A stretch of DNA of 64,000 bases from Pseudoduganella plicata (lineage in GTDB: Bacteria > Pseudomonadota > Gammaproteobacteria > Burkholderiales > Burkholderiaceae_D): the NCBI RefSeq assembly GCF_004421005.1, contig NZ_CP038026.1, positions 1,240,001 through 1,304,000 of the forward strand, in the 5' to 3' direction. The notes below the pieces were generated by a model that saw only the letters and a program-made list of their open reading frames with translations, did no database searches and had not been told where the DNA came from. This document shows positions 23,199 to 32,642 of this stretch, in pieces (within the stretch, counting starts at the first letter, position 1; each line of letters begins with the position of its first letter). The position numbers and the translations under genes were made by a program.

Positions 23199-23603
23199 TC
23201 ACTCGGGATCGCGCTCGAACGCCACGGTCCCGGACGGCAGCTGCACCCACGGATGGCGGCGGCAGTCGTACACCGAGATCTGCGGCGGCGGGAAGGCGGG
23301 ATCGGCGAAGGCGCCAACGGCCACGAACACTTCGTCGTCCACGTCGTCTTCCGTATGAAAGACGGTCGTGCCGCACACCGGGCAGAAATGGTAAACGAAG
23401 CCACAGCCGGCATCGCCGGTGCGCACGTAGACCGTGGACCGGCCGCTCACCGTATAGGGAAGAGGAAATCCGGCCACGGGCGCGAACACGCTGCCGGTGC
23501 GCCGCTGGCACGCCAGGCAATGGCAGATGCCGACACCGTTGGGCTCGGCCGCCACTTCGATTTGCAGCTGGCCGCAGCTGCAGGATGCGGTTCTTGTCGC
23601 CAT
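23199..23603 (-). CDS. GFA (CENP-V/glutathione-dependent formaldehyde-activating enzyme-like) family protein
   Basis: 134 residues. Zinc-binding cysteines are arranged as in the GFA fold: CSCGQ near residue 8, CHCLACQ near 27-33 and FCPVCGT near 73-78. The length is typical for stand-alone GFA proteins. Most bacterial members have no proven substrate, so formaldehyde metabolism should not be assumed. It is monocistronic by appearance. Confidence 0.9.
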   Translation of the reverse strand: MATRTASCSCGQLQIEVAAEPNGVGICHCLACQRRTGSVFAPVAGFPLPYTVSGRSTVYVRTGDAGCGFVYHFCPVCGTTVFHTEDDVDDEVFVAVGAFADPAFPPPQISVYDCRRHPWVQLPSGTVAFERDPE

Positions 23604-23692
23604 GGTGTCCTCCGCTGCGTGGGCGGCCCGAAATCGCCAGCCGATCTGCCGCTGTCGGGGCGTCCGTCCTCTAGTTCAACTCACATTATCCG

Positions 23693-23932
23693 TTACCAGC
23701 GACCTTCCGGATCGGTGCGGCGTTCAGGCGGATCGCCCTCCTCGAAACCCGCCACGAACAGCATGAGCAGGTCGCCGGACACTTTCTCGTGTCCCGCTTC
23801 CAGCAAATCGTTCGCGATCTTCGTCAGCTCGACCGGGCTGGCCTTGCCATCCATGTTATCGACCGCATGTCTTGTAACCTTGCCTAATTGAAACGCTAAC
23901 TCGGCAATGACAGTTTTTTCCGTGGCACTCAT
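23693..23932 (-). CDS. Small acidic hypothetical protein
   Basis: 79 residues, mainly helical ([34 protein letters not shown]) with a charged, Pro-rich tail ([16 protein letters not shown]). No signal peptide or membrane segment. It looks like a real gene because it has a clean start and amphipathic helices. The family is not recognised. Confidence 0.55.
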   Translation of the reverse strand: MSATEKTVIAELAFQLGKVTRHAVDNMDGKASPVELTKIANDLLEAGHEKVSGDLLMLFVAGFEEGDPPERRTDPEGRW

Positions 23933-24159
23933 TCACACTCTTTCATCTTGGGGCGCGGTGGTCCGCACTAAAGGCTGTGGCGGCCGAAGCAGGCCACGCG
24001 CGCAGCATAGCAGGTTGCCGTTGAGAGAGCCCACGCGTGATGAAAGCGTGGCAAACGGGTCAGCCCCACCGATCCGGTGAGAACCAGAAGTAATCCGGCG
24101 CCACCGAACGCCCAGCGCGGGCAGCATCGCAATGCGCTGCCTTGCTCGAATGCGCGCCG

Positions 24160-24182
24160 ATCGCTTACTATGCGTAAGCGAT
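24160..24182. promoter_or_regulatory. Perfect 23-bp palindrome (operator) before the Gfo/Idh operon
   Basis: Arms ATCGCTTAC and GTAAGCGAT are exact reverse complements around TATGC. The centre lies 31 bp before the start codon, where it would overlap the promoter or early transcript. The operon encodes its own DeoR-family regulator, the obvious candidate ligand. Confidence 0.65.
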
Positions 24183-24201
24183 ATCACTTAAGGGATAAAC
24201 G

Positions 24202-25260
24202 ATGCAGCAATATTCAGTTGGATTGATCGGTTATGGCCTGGGCGGCTCGACCTTTCATGCGCCCATCATTGACGCCGTTCCCGGGCTGAGGCTCGCCCGG
24301 ATTGCCAGCCGCAGCGCGAAGCCGGAGACGCGGGATCGGTATCCCGGCGTGCAGCTGGACGAAACGCCGCAAGCGATGCTGGACGACCCGTCCATCGCAT
24401 TGATCGTCGTGTGTACGCCCAATGCCAGCCACTACGCGCTGGCGAAAGCGGCGCTGATGGCGGGCAAGCACGTGGTGGTGGACAAGCCGTTTGTGCTGTC
24501 GTCCGCGGAAGGGCAGGAACTGGTCGCGTTGGCAAGGCAACAAGGGGTGCGGCTCAGCGTGTACCAGAACCGCCGCTGGGACGGGGATTTCCTGACGCTG
24601 CGCCGTACGCTGGAAGTGGGCGAGCTGGGAACGGTACATACCTTCCGCGCGCATTTCGACCGCTACGCGCCGCAGGTGAAGGTGCGCTGGAAGGAACAGG
24701 CACAACCCGGTGCCGGTGTGCTGTGGGACCTGGGCTCGCACCTGATCGACCAGGCACTGACGCTGTTCGGCATGCCGGTCGCCGTTACGGCACATCTGTC
24801 CATCCAGCGCGACGGCGCACAGGTGGAAGACGCCTTCGAACTGATCATGGAGCATGGCGCCACCCGAGTCGTGCTGCATGCAGGCGCACTGGTGCGCGCG
24901 CCCGGCCCGCGCTACGAGGTGCATGGTACGCACGGCAGCTTCGTCAAATACGGCATCGACTCGCAGGAAGAAGCACTGAAGCAAGGCCGGCGGCCAGGCG
25001 ATGCCGGCTGGGGCCATGACCTGCCCGCCGACTGGGCGACGATCACGGCGGCCGATGGGTCACGCCGCAGCGTCGAAACCGTCCCGGGAGCCTACGAGGC
25101 GTTCTATCGCGGCATGGCCCGCGCCATCGCCGAAGGCGCGCAAGTGCCCGTCAAACCGGAAGATGCGGTGGACGTCGTCAGGGTGATCGAGCTTGCCCTG
25201 CGCAGCCATCGGGAACGCCGCACCGTCCATTTCACCGAAGGAGAATACCATGCAGGATGA
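24202..25260 (+). CDS. Gfo/Idh/MocA-family sugar oxidoreductase
   Basis: 352 residues. The NAD(P)-binding motif GLIGYGLGGSTFHAP is at the N-terminus. The catalytic DKPF of the family appears as VVVDKPFVLSS near residue 95, and the second-domain motif GVLWDLGSHLIDQ near 175 carries the usual D-x3-H pair. It resembles YdgJ/IolW-type oxidoreductases that act on inositols or sugars. It is the first gene of a three-gene operon with an HbpS-like protein and a DeoR regulator, pointing to catabolism of a specific sugar or polyol. Confidence 0.9.
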   Translation: MQQYSVGLIGYGLGGSTFHAPIIDAVPGLRLARIASRSAKPETRDRYPGVQLDETPQAMLDDPSIALIVVCTPNASHYALAKAALMAGKHVVVDKPFVLSSAEGQELVALARQQGVRLSVYQNRRWDGDFLTLRRTLEVGELGTVHTFRAHFDRYAPQVKVRWKEQAQPGAGVLWDLGSHLIDQALTLFGMPVAVTAHLSIQRDGAQVEDAFELIMEHGATRVVLHAGALVRAPGPRYEVHGTHGSFVKYGIDSQEEALKQGRRPGDAGWGHDLPADWATITAADGSRRSVETVPGAYEAFYRGMARAIAEGAQVPVKPEDAVDVVRVIELALRSHRERRTVHFTEGEYHAG

Positions 25261-25729
25261 TTACGCTGCCCTGTTGAAGGCGCTGGAGATCGAGGAAGAG
25301 CAGCTGCAGTTTGCCGCGTTCTCGAACGCCGATGCGCTGCGGCTCGGCATCGCGCTCGTCGAGCGTGCCCGCGCGCTCGGCAAGGCTGTCACGGTCGACA
25401 TTACCCGCAACGGGCACCAGCTGTTCCACCACGCGATGGATGGCACGTCGCCCGACAATGCCAACTGGGTGCGCCGGAAGAACAACGTGGTGCAGCGCTT
25501 CGGCCGCAGTTCCTGGCACGTGGGCACGCGTTACCGCAGCAAGGGCAAGTCGTTCGAGGCCGACAGTGCCATCGATGGCGCGACCTTTGCTGCGCACGGC
25601 GGCGCCTTCCCGCTGGCGATCCGGGGCACGGGCGTGATCGGTACCGTCACGGTGTCCGGCCTGCCGCAACAGGAGGACCATGAACTGGTGACGTCTGTCC
25701 TGCGCGCTTATCTGGACGGAGCGCGATGA
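25250..25729 (+). CDS. HbpS/GlcG-like (heme-degrading domain, UPF0303) protein
   Basis: 159 residues from ATG 25250, overlapping the oxidoreductase by 11 bp. The start is marked by GGAG 9 nt upstream. The central VTVDITRNGHQLFHHA strand pair, a run of conserved basic residues (VRRKNNVVQRFGRSSW) and the C-terminal GVIGTVTVSGLPQQEDHE follow the Haem_degrading (PF03928) pattern. Members often sit beside sugar oxidoreductases with unclear biochemical roles. Operon placement suggests an accessory role in the same pathway. Confidence 0.85.
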   Translation: MQDDYAALLKALEIEEEQLQFAAFSNADALRLGIALVERARALGKAVTVDITRNGHQLFHHAMDGTSPDNANWVRRKNNVVQRFGRSSWHVGTRYRSKGKSFEADSAIDGATFAAHGGAFPLAIRGTGVIGTVTVSGLPQQEDHELVTSVLRAYLDGAR

Positions 25730-26532
25730 GCGCGGAAATACCGCTCACGCAAGCGCGGCGCCTGGAGGCGATCTGCGCGCACCTCGCACAGCACTACCGC
25801 ATCGGCATTGAGGACATCTGCCGGCTGTTCGGCGTGACACGCGATACGGCACGGCGCGACATCGTGCGGCTCGATGCCGATGGCCACGTTCTGCGTGTGC
25901 GCGGCGGCGCCGTACTGCCGCCGCAGGAAACGCGGGTGCGGCAGTACGCCGAACGCGACGGCGCGACATCCGCCAAGCAGGCCATCGGCGCAGCGGCGGC
26001 CGCGCTGATCCGCAACGGCGACCGGGTGCTGTTCGATACCTCCACCACAGTGCTGGAAGTCGCCCACGCGCTTACGGCATCGCCGCTGCACGCGGTGACC
26101 AATTCCATCGACGTCGCCGAAACTCTCGGCAAGCGCGACGGGACCGAATTGCACCTCACTGGCGGCCAGTTCAATCCCTGGCAGCGCAGCCTCGAAGGCG
26201 CACAGGCCCGGCTTGGGATCGCGCAATTCCAGTTCGACAAGCTGATCCTTGGCGCCTGCGCCATCGACCCTGGCGGCCTGACCTGTTCGTCCGGCGAGGA
26301 AGCCGACCTCAAGGGCGCGATGCTGCGCCAGGCCAGCCAGGTGATCGTGGTGGCGGATGCGTCGAAGTTCGGCAAGGCGTTCCTGCACCGCCTGTGCACG
26401 TTCGAGGGCGTCGACTTGCTGGTCACGGATGCGGCGCCGCCCGCAGCCGTGATGGCGGCGCTGGGTGCGGTCGGTGTGGAAGTCGTGCTGACCGGTACCG
26501 CAGCGGCATCGCAGAGCCTGGATAACCGCTAA
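25726..26532 (+). CDS. DeoR-family transcriptional repressor
   Basis: 268 residues, overlapping the upstream stop as ATGA. The N-terminal helix-turn-helix reads IGIEDICRLFGVTRDTARRDI (DeoR signature TxRRDI). A sugar-phosphate-sensing DeoRC domain follows with FDTSTTVLEV, LTGGQFNP and VVADASKFGK (the last being the conserved D-x-S-K). It probably represses its own operon via the palindrome at 24160 and is released by a phosphorylated sugar intermediate. Confidence 0.92.
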   Translation: MSAEIPLTQARRLEAICAHLAQHYRIGIEDICRLFGVTRDTARRDIVRLDADGHVLRVRGGAVLPPQETRVRQYAERDGATSAKQAIGAAAAALIRNGDRVLFDTSTTVLEVAHALTASPLHAVTNSIDVAETLGKRDGTELHLTGGQFNPWQRSLEGAQARLGIAQFQFDKLILGACAIDPGGLTCSSGEEADLKGAMLRQASQVIVVADASKFGKAFLHRLCTFEGVDLLVTDAAPPAAVMAALGAVGVEVVLTGTAAASQSLDNR

Positions 26533-26825
26533 TCCGGGCCTGGCAATGCATTGCCGGCGAATAGTACAGGCTCACCGGGTGGAGTGTTCGCGCGACCTCC
26601 CTATCGCTCAGTCCGTATCCATACCGGTCCAAATACTGTTCTATGTTGTAACTCGGAGTCGAGTTGGTGTCGCCGTCTGATCCTTCAGCCCGGAGTCGCT
26701 ATCCACCGCAAGGACGATTGCTGCGCTTCATTGTGCAACGGCGTCCGCTCCGCAGGAGAAGTCGCTGTACCACCGATCTCAGCCGCTTCCGCCCGGAAGG
26801 TAAATTCAGGACAGGAACGGCAGCA
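26533..26825. other. Intergenic stretch without recognised feature
   Basis: This gap lies between two convergent genes. No terminator-quality hairpin, RNA gene or convincing open frame was found. Confidence 0.5.
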
Positions 26826-28073
26826 TCAAGTTCCCGCCATTGCGCGCAAGGACACGCCAGTGATGTAGGCGCCATAGGTTCCCAACGCATATCCCAGCAC
26901 GGCCAGCAGCACGCCGACCGGCGCGAGTGCCGGGTGGAAGGCACTGGCAACCACGGGTGCCGAAGCTGCTGCGCCGATGTTTGCCTGCGACCCCACCGCC
27001 ATCATGAACAGTGGGGCCCGGATCAGCTTGGCCATCAGGATCATCAGGCCGCCGTGGAAGGCAATCCAGAGGAACCCCAGCAGGAACAGCCATGGCCGGT
27101 CGAGCAAAGCGCCCAGGTCCATCTGCATGCCGATCGTTGCAACCAGCACGTATAGCATGACCGCGCCGATGCGCGACGCCCCTGCACCTTCATAGGTACG
27201 GGCCTTGGTAAAGCTGAGCAGCAGACCGATGGTCGTGGCGGTCACGACTATCCAGAAGAAGCCAGAGGTGAGGCTGTAATCGCGCAGGCGCCACTCGGCG
27301 GGCAGTGATTCGATCAGGCTCACCAGGTACTGGGCAAGGAAGTGCGACAGGCCGGTGGCGCCAAGACCGATCGCAAGGATGACCACGAGGTCAGGCAGCG
27401 TGGGAATGCGCGCATGCAGCGTCTGGTATTGTTCGATGCTGTCACGCAGCCGGTTCAGGGCGGTAAGGTCAGCCCCGGTCCAGCGGTCGAAAACCTGGGC
27501 ACGGCTGGCAAGGAAAAGCAGTACCGCGGTCCAGAGATTGCCGACCAGGACATCGACGGCAACGAACTGGCCGAACATGGTGGCGTCCACGTTGAACACT
27601 TCGCGCATGGCGGCCTGGTTGGCCCCGCCGCCGATCCAGGCACCAGCCACGGTAGTCATGCCGCGCCACGTGTCGCCAGCGACCGTTTCAGGATGGATCA
27701 CGCGCATCGCCTCGAACGCCACCAATGCACCGGCCATGACCCCGGCTGTCCCCGTCAGGAACATGATGACCGCCTTCGGACCAAGCCGGACGATGGCTTT
27801 GAAATCGATCGCGACGCACAGCAAAACGAGAGAGCTCGGCAACAGATAGTCACGCGCCATCGGGTACAGCTTCGAGGCGGCGCCATCGATGACTCCGGCG
27901 GTGTTCAGCAAGGAAGGAAGCAGATAGCACAGCAGCAAGGCAGGGACATAGCTGTAGAATTTCTTCCAGAATCCACTCTCACGCGATGCTGTCCACAGTA
28001 CGGCGCCGAGGATGGTGGCCAGCATGCCGAGGATGACGGCGTCATTCGTAATCATTGGGGCAACAGAGGTCAT
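26826..28073 (-). CDS. DUF819 family multi-pass membrane protein
   Basis: 415 residues with about ten hydrophobic segments. The family-typical GAWIGGGANQAAM loop lies near residue 145 and GSQANIGAAASAP near 370. These two pseudo-symmetric Gly/Asn-rich loops suggest an inverted-repeat transporter fold. Substrates of DUF819 (YjcL-like) proteins are not established. It follows the osmoadaptation block but is 365 bp away, so probably a separate unit. Confidence 0.88.
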   Translation of the reverse strand: MTSVAPMITNDAVILGMLATILGAVLWTASRESGFWKKFYSYVPALLLCYLLPSLLNTAGVIDGAASKLYPMARDYLLPSSLVLLCVAIDFKAIVRLGPKAVIMFLTGTAGVMAGALVAFEAMRVIHPETVAGDTWRGMTTVAGAWIGGGANQAAMREVFNVDATMFGQFVAVDVLVGNLWTAVLLFLASRAQVFDRWTGADLTALNRLRDSIEQYQTLHARIPTLPDLVVILAIGLGATGLSHFLAQYLVSLIESLPAEWRLRDYSLTSGFFWIVVTATTIGLLLSFTKARTYEGAGASRIGAVMLYVLVATIGMQMDLGALLDRPWLFLLGFLWIAFHGGLMILMAKLIRAPLFMMAVGSQANIGAAASAPVVASAFHPALAPVGVLLAVLGYALGTYGAYITGVSLRAMAGT

Positions 28074-28438
28074 GCAGACTCCAGGCAGTTATGTCGGATC
28101 AGAAGGTCCAGCGGTTGTTTGTCCCAGGAACGGTTGGGCAAGAGTATCCAGTAGAACCACCTCAAGCGCATCGCGACGATACAAGGGCTGCGGCGGAACC
28201 GGGCCACAGACTTCGGCTCGTTGTTCGCTGCCACAATTTCTAAACGGCAGCAGCCTATCACACCTGGTCTTCCACCCGAGCCGAAGGTAGAGACCAAACC
28301 CGGAGGTGCGCATAACGAGCCGCATTGGTATCCCCTTGGGAACCGACGATGAGGCGTGGCGACAGGAAAACGGCCGGGGCCTGTCCCACTCGGCAGCGCT
28401 GATCCGGCGGCCGTTGCTGGCCATAGGTCAATCGCTGC
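28074..28438. other. Intergenic stretch without recognised feature
   Basis: 365 bp between DUF819 and the ClC gene, both on the minus strand. The region should hold the DUF819 promoter but no clear -35/-10 pair or dyad was identified. Confidence 0.4.
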
Positions 28439-29827
28439 TCAGGCCGGGACACGCTGCAGCTGCATGCGAGCCAGCGTGGGATACAGCGGCGGGCTGATGA
28501 TTCGCGCCAGCATGCTCGCCACCAATGCGCATGCCATCAGGCTCAGCACCATCGAATGGCCGCCCACCATTTCCATCACGATGATGAATGCCGTCAGCGG
28601 GGCCTGCGTCGCCGCGGCCAGGAAGCCGACCATGCCCAGCGCGATCAGGGCCGGCGCCTGGGCGTGGAAGAACAGTAACGCCACATCGTTGCCCATGGCC
28701 GCGCCGATCGCCAGCGACGGGGCGAAAATACCGGCTGGCACGCCGGCCCAACTGCTGAGCCAAGTCGCCAGGAACTTGAACAGCGCATATGCCATCGGCA
28801 TCGTGGCGACACCGTCGATCATGGCACGTGTCGGCCCATAGCCCGAGCCGAACGCGGTGCCTGCGGTGACCACGCCGATCAGCGCGACCGCCAGGCCGCA
28901 CACGGCGCCGAACAGTACCGGACGCCGGGCCCGCAGCCTGCTCATCGGGTCGCGCCCGCGGCCCGCGAGCGAGGCGATCAGCAGGCGCGAGAACAGGCCG
29001 CCTGCCACCCCGCTGCACACGGCCACCACCAAGCCGGGCAGCAGCAGCCCGGGCCCGATGGCACCCGTGTGAATGACGCCGAAATATGTGGCATTGCCGT
29101 GTATCGACACTGCGATCAGCCCGCCCAGCACGATCGCCGTGATGATCAGCCCGCTGTTACGCTGCTCCGGCGCGCGCGCCAGCTCCTCGATGGCGAACAT
29201 GATGCCCGCGAGCGGCGTATTGAAGGCGGCGGCAATGCCGGCGGCGCCACCGGCCACCAGCAGGCTGTGGGTGGTGACTTGCGATCGCGCCGGCAACAGG
29301 CGCCGGGCCTGCAGCATCACGCCCGCCGCAATCTGGACCGATGGACCTTCGCGCCCCACCGACAGGCCGCCGAGCAGTCCGCCGGCCGTCAACAGAATCT
29401 TTGCCGCGCTCAGACGCAGCGAGACAAACAGGCCGAGCTTGGCCGGGTCCAGCGACGGTTCGAGCGCAGCCATCGCCTGGGGAATACCCGATCCCGCGGC
29501 ACCTGGCGCAAAACGCCGCGTCAGCCAGACCACCGCCGCCGTGCAGGCCGGTGTCCAGATCAGCGGACTCCACCAGGCGAGCTGGCGCAACTGTTCGAAC
29601 GCATCGAACGTCTGCTCGCTCAGCCATGTAAAGCCGACCACGGTCAGGCCGGACAGCACCGCCATCGCGACCACGACCGCCCGGCCGGTCCACAACGCCC
29701 GGTCCGACAATTCGACGCGCGCCCGCGTGCGCCAGTCGTGGTCATGCTTCACGCGATCGTGCTGCTGCGCTTCGGCAGCCGTCCGCTGGTCATCCTGCCG
29801 CTTGCCCTCTTCGTCGTTTCCCAACAT
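28439..29827 (-). CDS. ClC-family chloride channel/antiporter
   Basis: 462 residues. Selectivity-filter motifs are complete: GSGIPQ near residue 112, GREGPSVQ near 157 with the gating Glu, and GVPAGIFAPS near 370. The IEEL segment near 215 keeps the internal Glu used by H+/Cl- exchangers, so antiport is more likely than passive flow. A charged, His-rich N-terminal tail of about 45 residues precedes the first membrane helix. It lies 40 bp after the DUF389 gene, as the last member of the osmotic block. Anion movement during osmotic shock is a plausible role. Confidence 0.93.
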   Translation of the reverse strand: MLGNDEEGKRQDDQRTAAEAQQHDRVKHDHDWRTRARVELSDRALWTGRAVVVAMAVLSGLTVVGFTWLSEQTFDAFEQLRQLAWWSPLIWTPACTAAVVWLTRRFAPGAAGSGIPQAMAALEPSLDPAKLGLFVSLRLSAAKILLTAGGLLGGLSVGREGPSVQIAAGVMLQARRLLPARSQVTTHSLLVAGGAAGIAAAFNTPLAGIMFAIEELARAPEQRNSGLIITAIVLGGLIAVSIHGNATYFGVIHTGAIGPGLLLPGLVVAVCSGVAGGLFSRLLIASLAGRGRDPMSRLRARRPVLFGAVCGLAVALIGVVTAGTAFGSGYGPTRAMIDGVATMPMAYALFKFLATWLSSWAGVPAGIFAPSLAIGAAMGNDVALLFFHAQAPALIALGMVGFLAAATQAPLTAFIIVMEMVGGHSMVLSLMACALVASMLARIISPPLYPTLARMQLQRVPA

Positions 29828-29867
29828 CCTGCCTTTTCCTTTCTTGATGCTCCAGCCGGAGCGCGTC

Positions 29868-31283
29868 TCACCTATCGCTCTGTCTGATAATCTTTCCCCG
29901 TTTCGCGGCCAGGACGACCCGCACGTCAGCCTGGCCCGTCCGCACCTTCAACCACTCCGTGATGCGCTTGTTCTCTTCGCTGCCGGGCAGCCGGCGGCAA
30001 TTGGCGCTCAGGAACGGTACCGCCACGGTCGCTCCCTGCGCAGGCGTTGCCGCCTTGCCCATCAACACATTGCCGCACTGCGGATAGTGCGCCTCGAACT
30101 CGCGCGTGACCGCCGCGGCCAGCTCCACCCAGCCTTCCTGGCCCGTCAGCTGCTGGCGCAGCGCTGCAATAGTGGCGTCACGCTCCTGCAGCGCCTGCTG
30201 GTTGTTGCGCACGATATCGGCCAGGATCTCGGCTTTCAGGCTGCCGACATCGAGCTTGCTGTCGTCGCGGCGGTCTTCCGGCTGAGCCTGATGTACGAGC
30301 AGGCGCGCCTTGGTCAGGCCGGCGTCGGCCATGCGTCCTTCTATGGCCTTGATGACAGGCGCCGGCAGGCGCTGGCCGATCAGCGTTACTTCGATCTCGC
30401 GCGTCGCGGGTACCAGCCGGGTGTCCAGCACATGCACGCTGGCGGCCTTGAACTCCTTGCGTACGAAGTCGCGCGCGCGGCTCTTGAATACCTCGTTGTC
30501 GACAAGGCGCGCGGCCAGGTAGATGCTGGGCAGGCCCGTGGCCAGCACGATGAACAGCAGCGTGCCCTTGACCCGGCGACCGCGTCGCGGGTCGATGAAC
30601 TTTCGGTGCGGCAGGCGCAGGAACTCGATCACCACCACGGCGGCAAACGCGATGAACACGCAATTGATGGAGAACAGGTAGAAGGCGCCGCCGAACACCG
30701 ACCAGTTGCCGTTCGCCAAACCGTACCCGGCGGTGCACAGCGGCGGCATCAGGGCGGTGGCGATGGCCACACCCGGGATGACGTTCGACTTTTCGCGCCG
30801 GGTCTGGCCGATGATTCCGGCCAGGCCGCCGGCCAGCGCAATCAGCACGTCCCACAGCGACGGCGTGGTGCGCGCCAGCAACTCGGACTGCGCCTCGTCG
30901 AGGGGCGTCAGCATGAAGTACAGCGTAGAGGTCAGCAGGCTGATGCCGGCGGCGATGGCCAGGTTGGCCACCGACCGGCGCACCAGCGCGAAATCGAAAA
31001 TGCCGATGCCATAGCCCAGCCCGACGATCGGACCCATCAGTGGCGACACCAGCATGGCACCTATGATCACGGCGTTCGAGTTGGTGTTCAACCCGACCGA
31101 GGCGATCACGATCGCGAACATCAGGATCCATGGCGTGGCGCCGCGCAGCTCGACGCCTGCGCGCAGGCTGCGGTCGATCTCGTCATCGTTGGCCTTGTCG
31201 TCGAGCAAACTGAAGCGGTGGGCGATGGCCGTGCGTAGCGACGGCGCCGGCGGCGGCGGCGGCGGAGTGTGGGGTGCGTTCAT
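29868..31283 (-). CDS. DUF389 (TIGR00341-type) membrane protein
   Basis: 471 residues from ATG 31283 (MNAPHTPPP). An upstream in-frame ATG at 31358 is less likely. A Pro-rich N-terminus leads to a DUF389 core of six or so membrane segments with the hallmark SVGLNTNSNAVIIGAMLVSPLMGPI (kept here as its key residues N-S-x-A-V-I-I-G-A-M) and ATALMPPLCTAGYG. The soluble C-terminal third contains helices and a conserved Cys pair. Function of the family is unproven. Placement within the GgpPS-MscS-BCCT-porin-ClC run suggests a part in osmotic or ion stress. Confidence 0.87.
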   Translation of the reverse strand: MNAPHTPPPPPPAPSLRTAIAHRFSLLDDKANDDEIDRSLRAGVELRGATPWILMFAIVIASVGLNTNSNAVIIGAMLVSPLMGPIVGLGYGIGIFDFALVRRSVANLAIAAGISLLTSTLYFMLTPLDEAQSELLARTTPSLWDVLIALAGGLAGIIGQTRREKSNVIPGVAIATALMPPLCTAGYGLANGNWSVFGGAFYLFSINCVFIAFAAVVVIEFLRLPHRKFIDPRRGRRVKGTLLFIVLATGLPSIYLAARLVDNEVFKSRARDFVRKEFKAASVHVLDTRLVPATREIEVTLIGQRLPAPVIKAIEGRMADAGLTKARLLVHQAQPEDRRDDSKLDVGSLKAEILADIVRNNQQALQERDATIAALRQQLTGQEGWVELAAAVTREFEAHYPQCGNVLMGKAATPAQGATVAVPFLSANCRRLPGSEENKRITEWLKVRTGQADVRVVLAAKRGKIIRQSDR

Positions 31284-31384
31284 GGTGGCTGCTGCGGTGA
31301 GGTTGCCCGCGCAGGCGGCGGGCAAAACACCATTGTGTATGGGAATCCCCAATGGCACAAATCCTTGTCGCTTGGATTAAACAC

Positions 31385-32590
31385 TCAAAAGTAGTAGCCG
31401 GCCTGCAAGTTGATCCGGCGGGTAAAGCCGTCATGCTGAGCGGCTGTGGCGGCAAGGCCGCCGGCATCCGGCGACAGGTACGGATGGTGCTTGCCCAGCA
31501 TGAAGTCGGCGTAAAACACCCACTTGCCCGAGGAGAAAGTCATGCCTGTGACGTTTTGGACCGAAGCGCGGTATGAACCGACGTGCTTGCGCAGGATACT
31601 GTAGTCGTTGTAGAGCTTGAAGCCGCCGAGCGGCCCGAGCTTGCCGCCGATATCGTAGGCAAGATTGGCAATATGGATCGATCCCTGCGTCGCCAGCGGG
31701 TACGGAAAGCCGAATGCGCCCAGCATGACAAAGCTGTTGGCATCGAGCCCGTCATATGTCTGGGTAGCGTCATGGCGGGTGCCATAGTGGTAACGCGATG
31801 TCTGCAGCATTGCCTTGACCGGACCGAACGTGCCGGCGTAATGCAGCGCTACCGCGTTGCGCCGCGTGTCGATGCCGGCACCGTTGCGGATCGCCCCCGT
31901 CAGACCGGACGCGCCGAGCTCGTGCTGCCCGGCGGGCCCCGGATGCCACGTCAACCGCGCCACCAGCGTGTTGCGCTCGCGGTCGCGCTGGCCAGTACCA
32001 AAGCCGTGCGCGTCGTCATCGGCGACGATGTTGTACGAGTACCGGTTGGATGCGCGGGCCGTGTTTGCGCCACCACCGTAGGAACCGCCGTCGCGCGGAT
32101 AAAAGCCGAGCTGCCACTCCACCGGTCCGGGCCGGCTCGCGTAGGCTACGCCAAGATCGTACTTGTCCTCGAAGCCGGCGTAGAACGCGATCGATTGGTA
32201 GAAATTGTTCGAAGCAAAAGGCAGGATGCCGAACGGCACCTTGTCCAGCCCGATATGCAAGGTGCCACGGTCGGCAAACCTCACCCCGGCCCAGCCATGG
32301 TGCAGGAAATGCTGCCAATAGCCGCCCTGCCCCTGTGGGAAACGGTTGTAGCGGTACTCTGCAGCGCCGAGCAGGCGTCCGTCGTCGTAGTCCAGGTTCA
32401 GGCGGGCCGTATCGAGCCCGACAAATCCGCGCGGGTACTCGTCCTGCCAGCTCTTGTGCACATAGTTGAATCGGATGGCGCCGCCCAGCTTCCATGCCGG
32501 CTTGACGACGTCGTCCGCGCGGCACACACCGGCGCCCATGATTGACGCGCCCGCCAGGATGGCTGCGCGGAGATATGCTGTTAGATTCAT
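31385..32590 (-). CDS. Outer-membrane porin-like beta-barrel protein
   Basis: 401 residues from ATG 32590, preceded by GGAAAG. A Sec signal peptide (LRAAILAGASIMGAGVCRA, cleavage before DDVV) is followed by alternating amphipathic beta-strands with many aromatic residues. It ends in the outer-membrane sorting signal QAGYYF with terminal Phe. The early segment AIRFNYVHKSW and LDTARLNLDYDDG resemble phosphate-selective or maltoporin-like families, but no substrate can be named. It lies between the BCCT transporter and DUF389 genes and could be the outer-membrane entry route for the solute taken up by the former. Confidence 0.8.
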   Translation of the reverse strand: MNLTAYLRAAILAGASIMGAGVCRADDVVKPAWKLGGAIRFNYVHKSWQDEYPRGFVGLDTARLNLDYDDGRLLGAAEYRYNRFPQGQGGYWQHFLHHGWAGVRFADRGTLHIGLDKVPFGILPFASNNFYQSIAFYAGFEDKYDLGVAYASRPGPVEWQLGFYPRDGGSYGGGANTARASNRYSYNIVADDDAHGFGTGQRDRERNTLVARLTWHPGPAGQHELGASGLTGAIRNGAGIDTRRNAVALHYAGTFGPVKAMLQTSRYHYGTRHDATQTYDGLDANSFVMLGAFGFPYPLATQGSIHIANLAYDIGGKLGPLGGFKLYNDYSILRKHVGSYRASVQNVTGMTFSSGKWVFYADFMLGKHHPYLSPDAGGLAATAAQHDGFTRRINLQAGYYF

Positions 32591-32642
32591 CGGTCTGCTT
32601 TCCGGGGCGGGCACGCGGCAAGCGCCGTACCCATGCCCCTTG

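Noticed and set aside
29073..31238. 721-codon plus-strand open frame opposite ClC and DUF389
   Set aside because: Spans two convincing minus-strand genes and their gap; low-complexity composition typical of a shadow frame.
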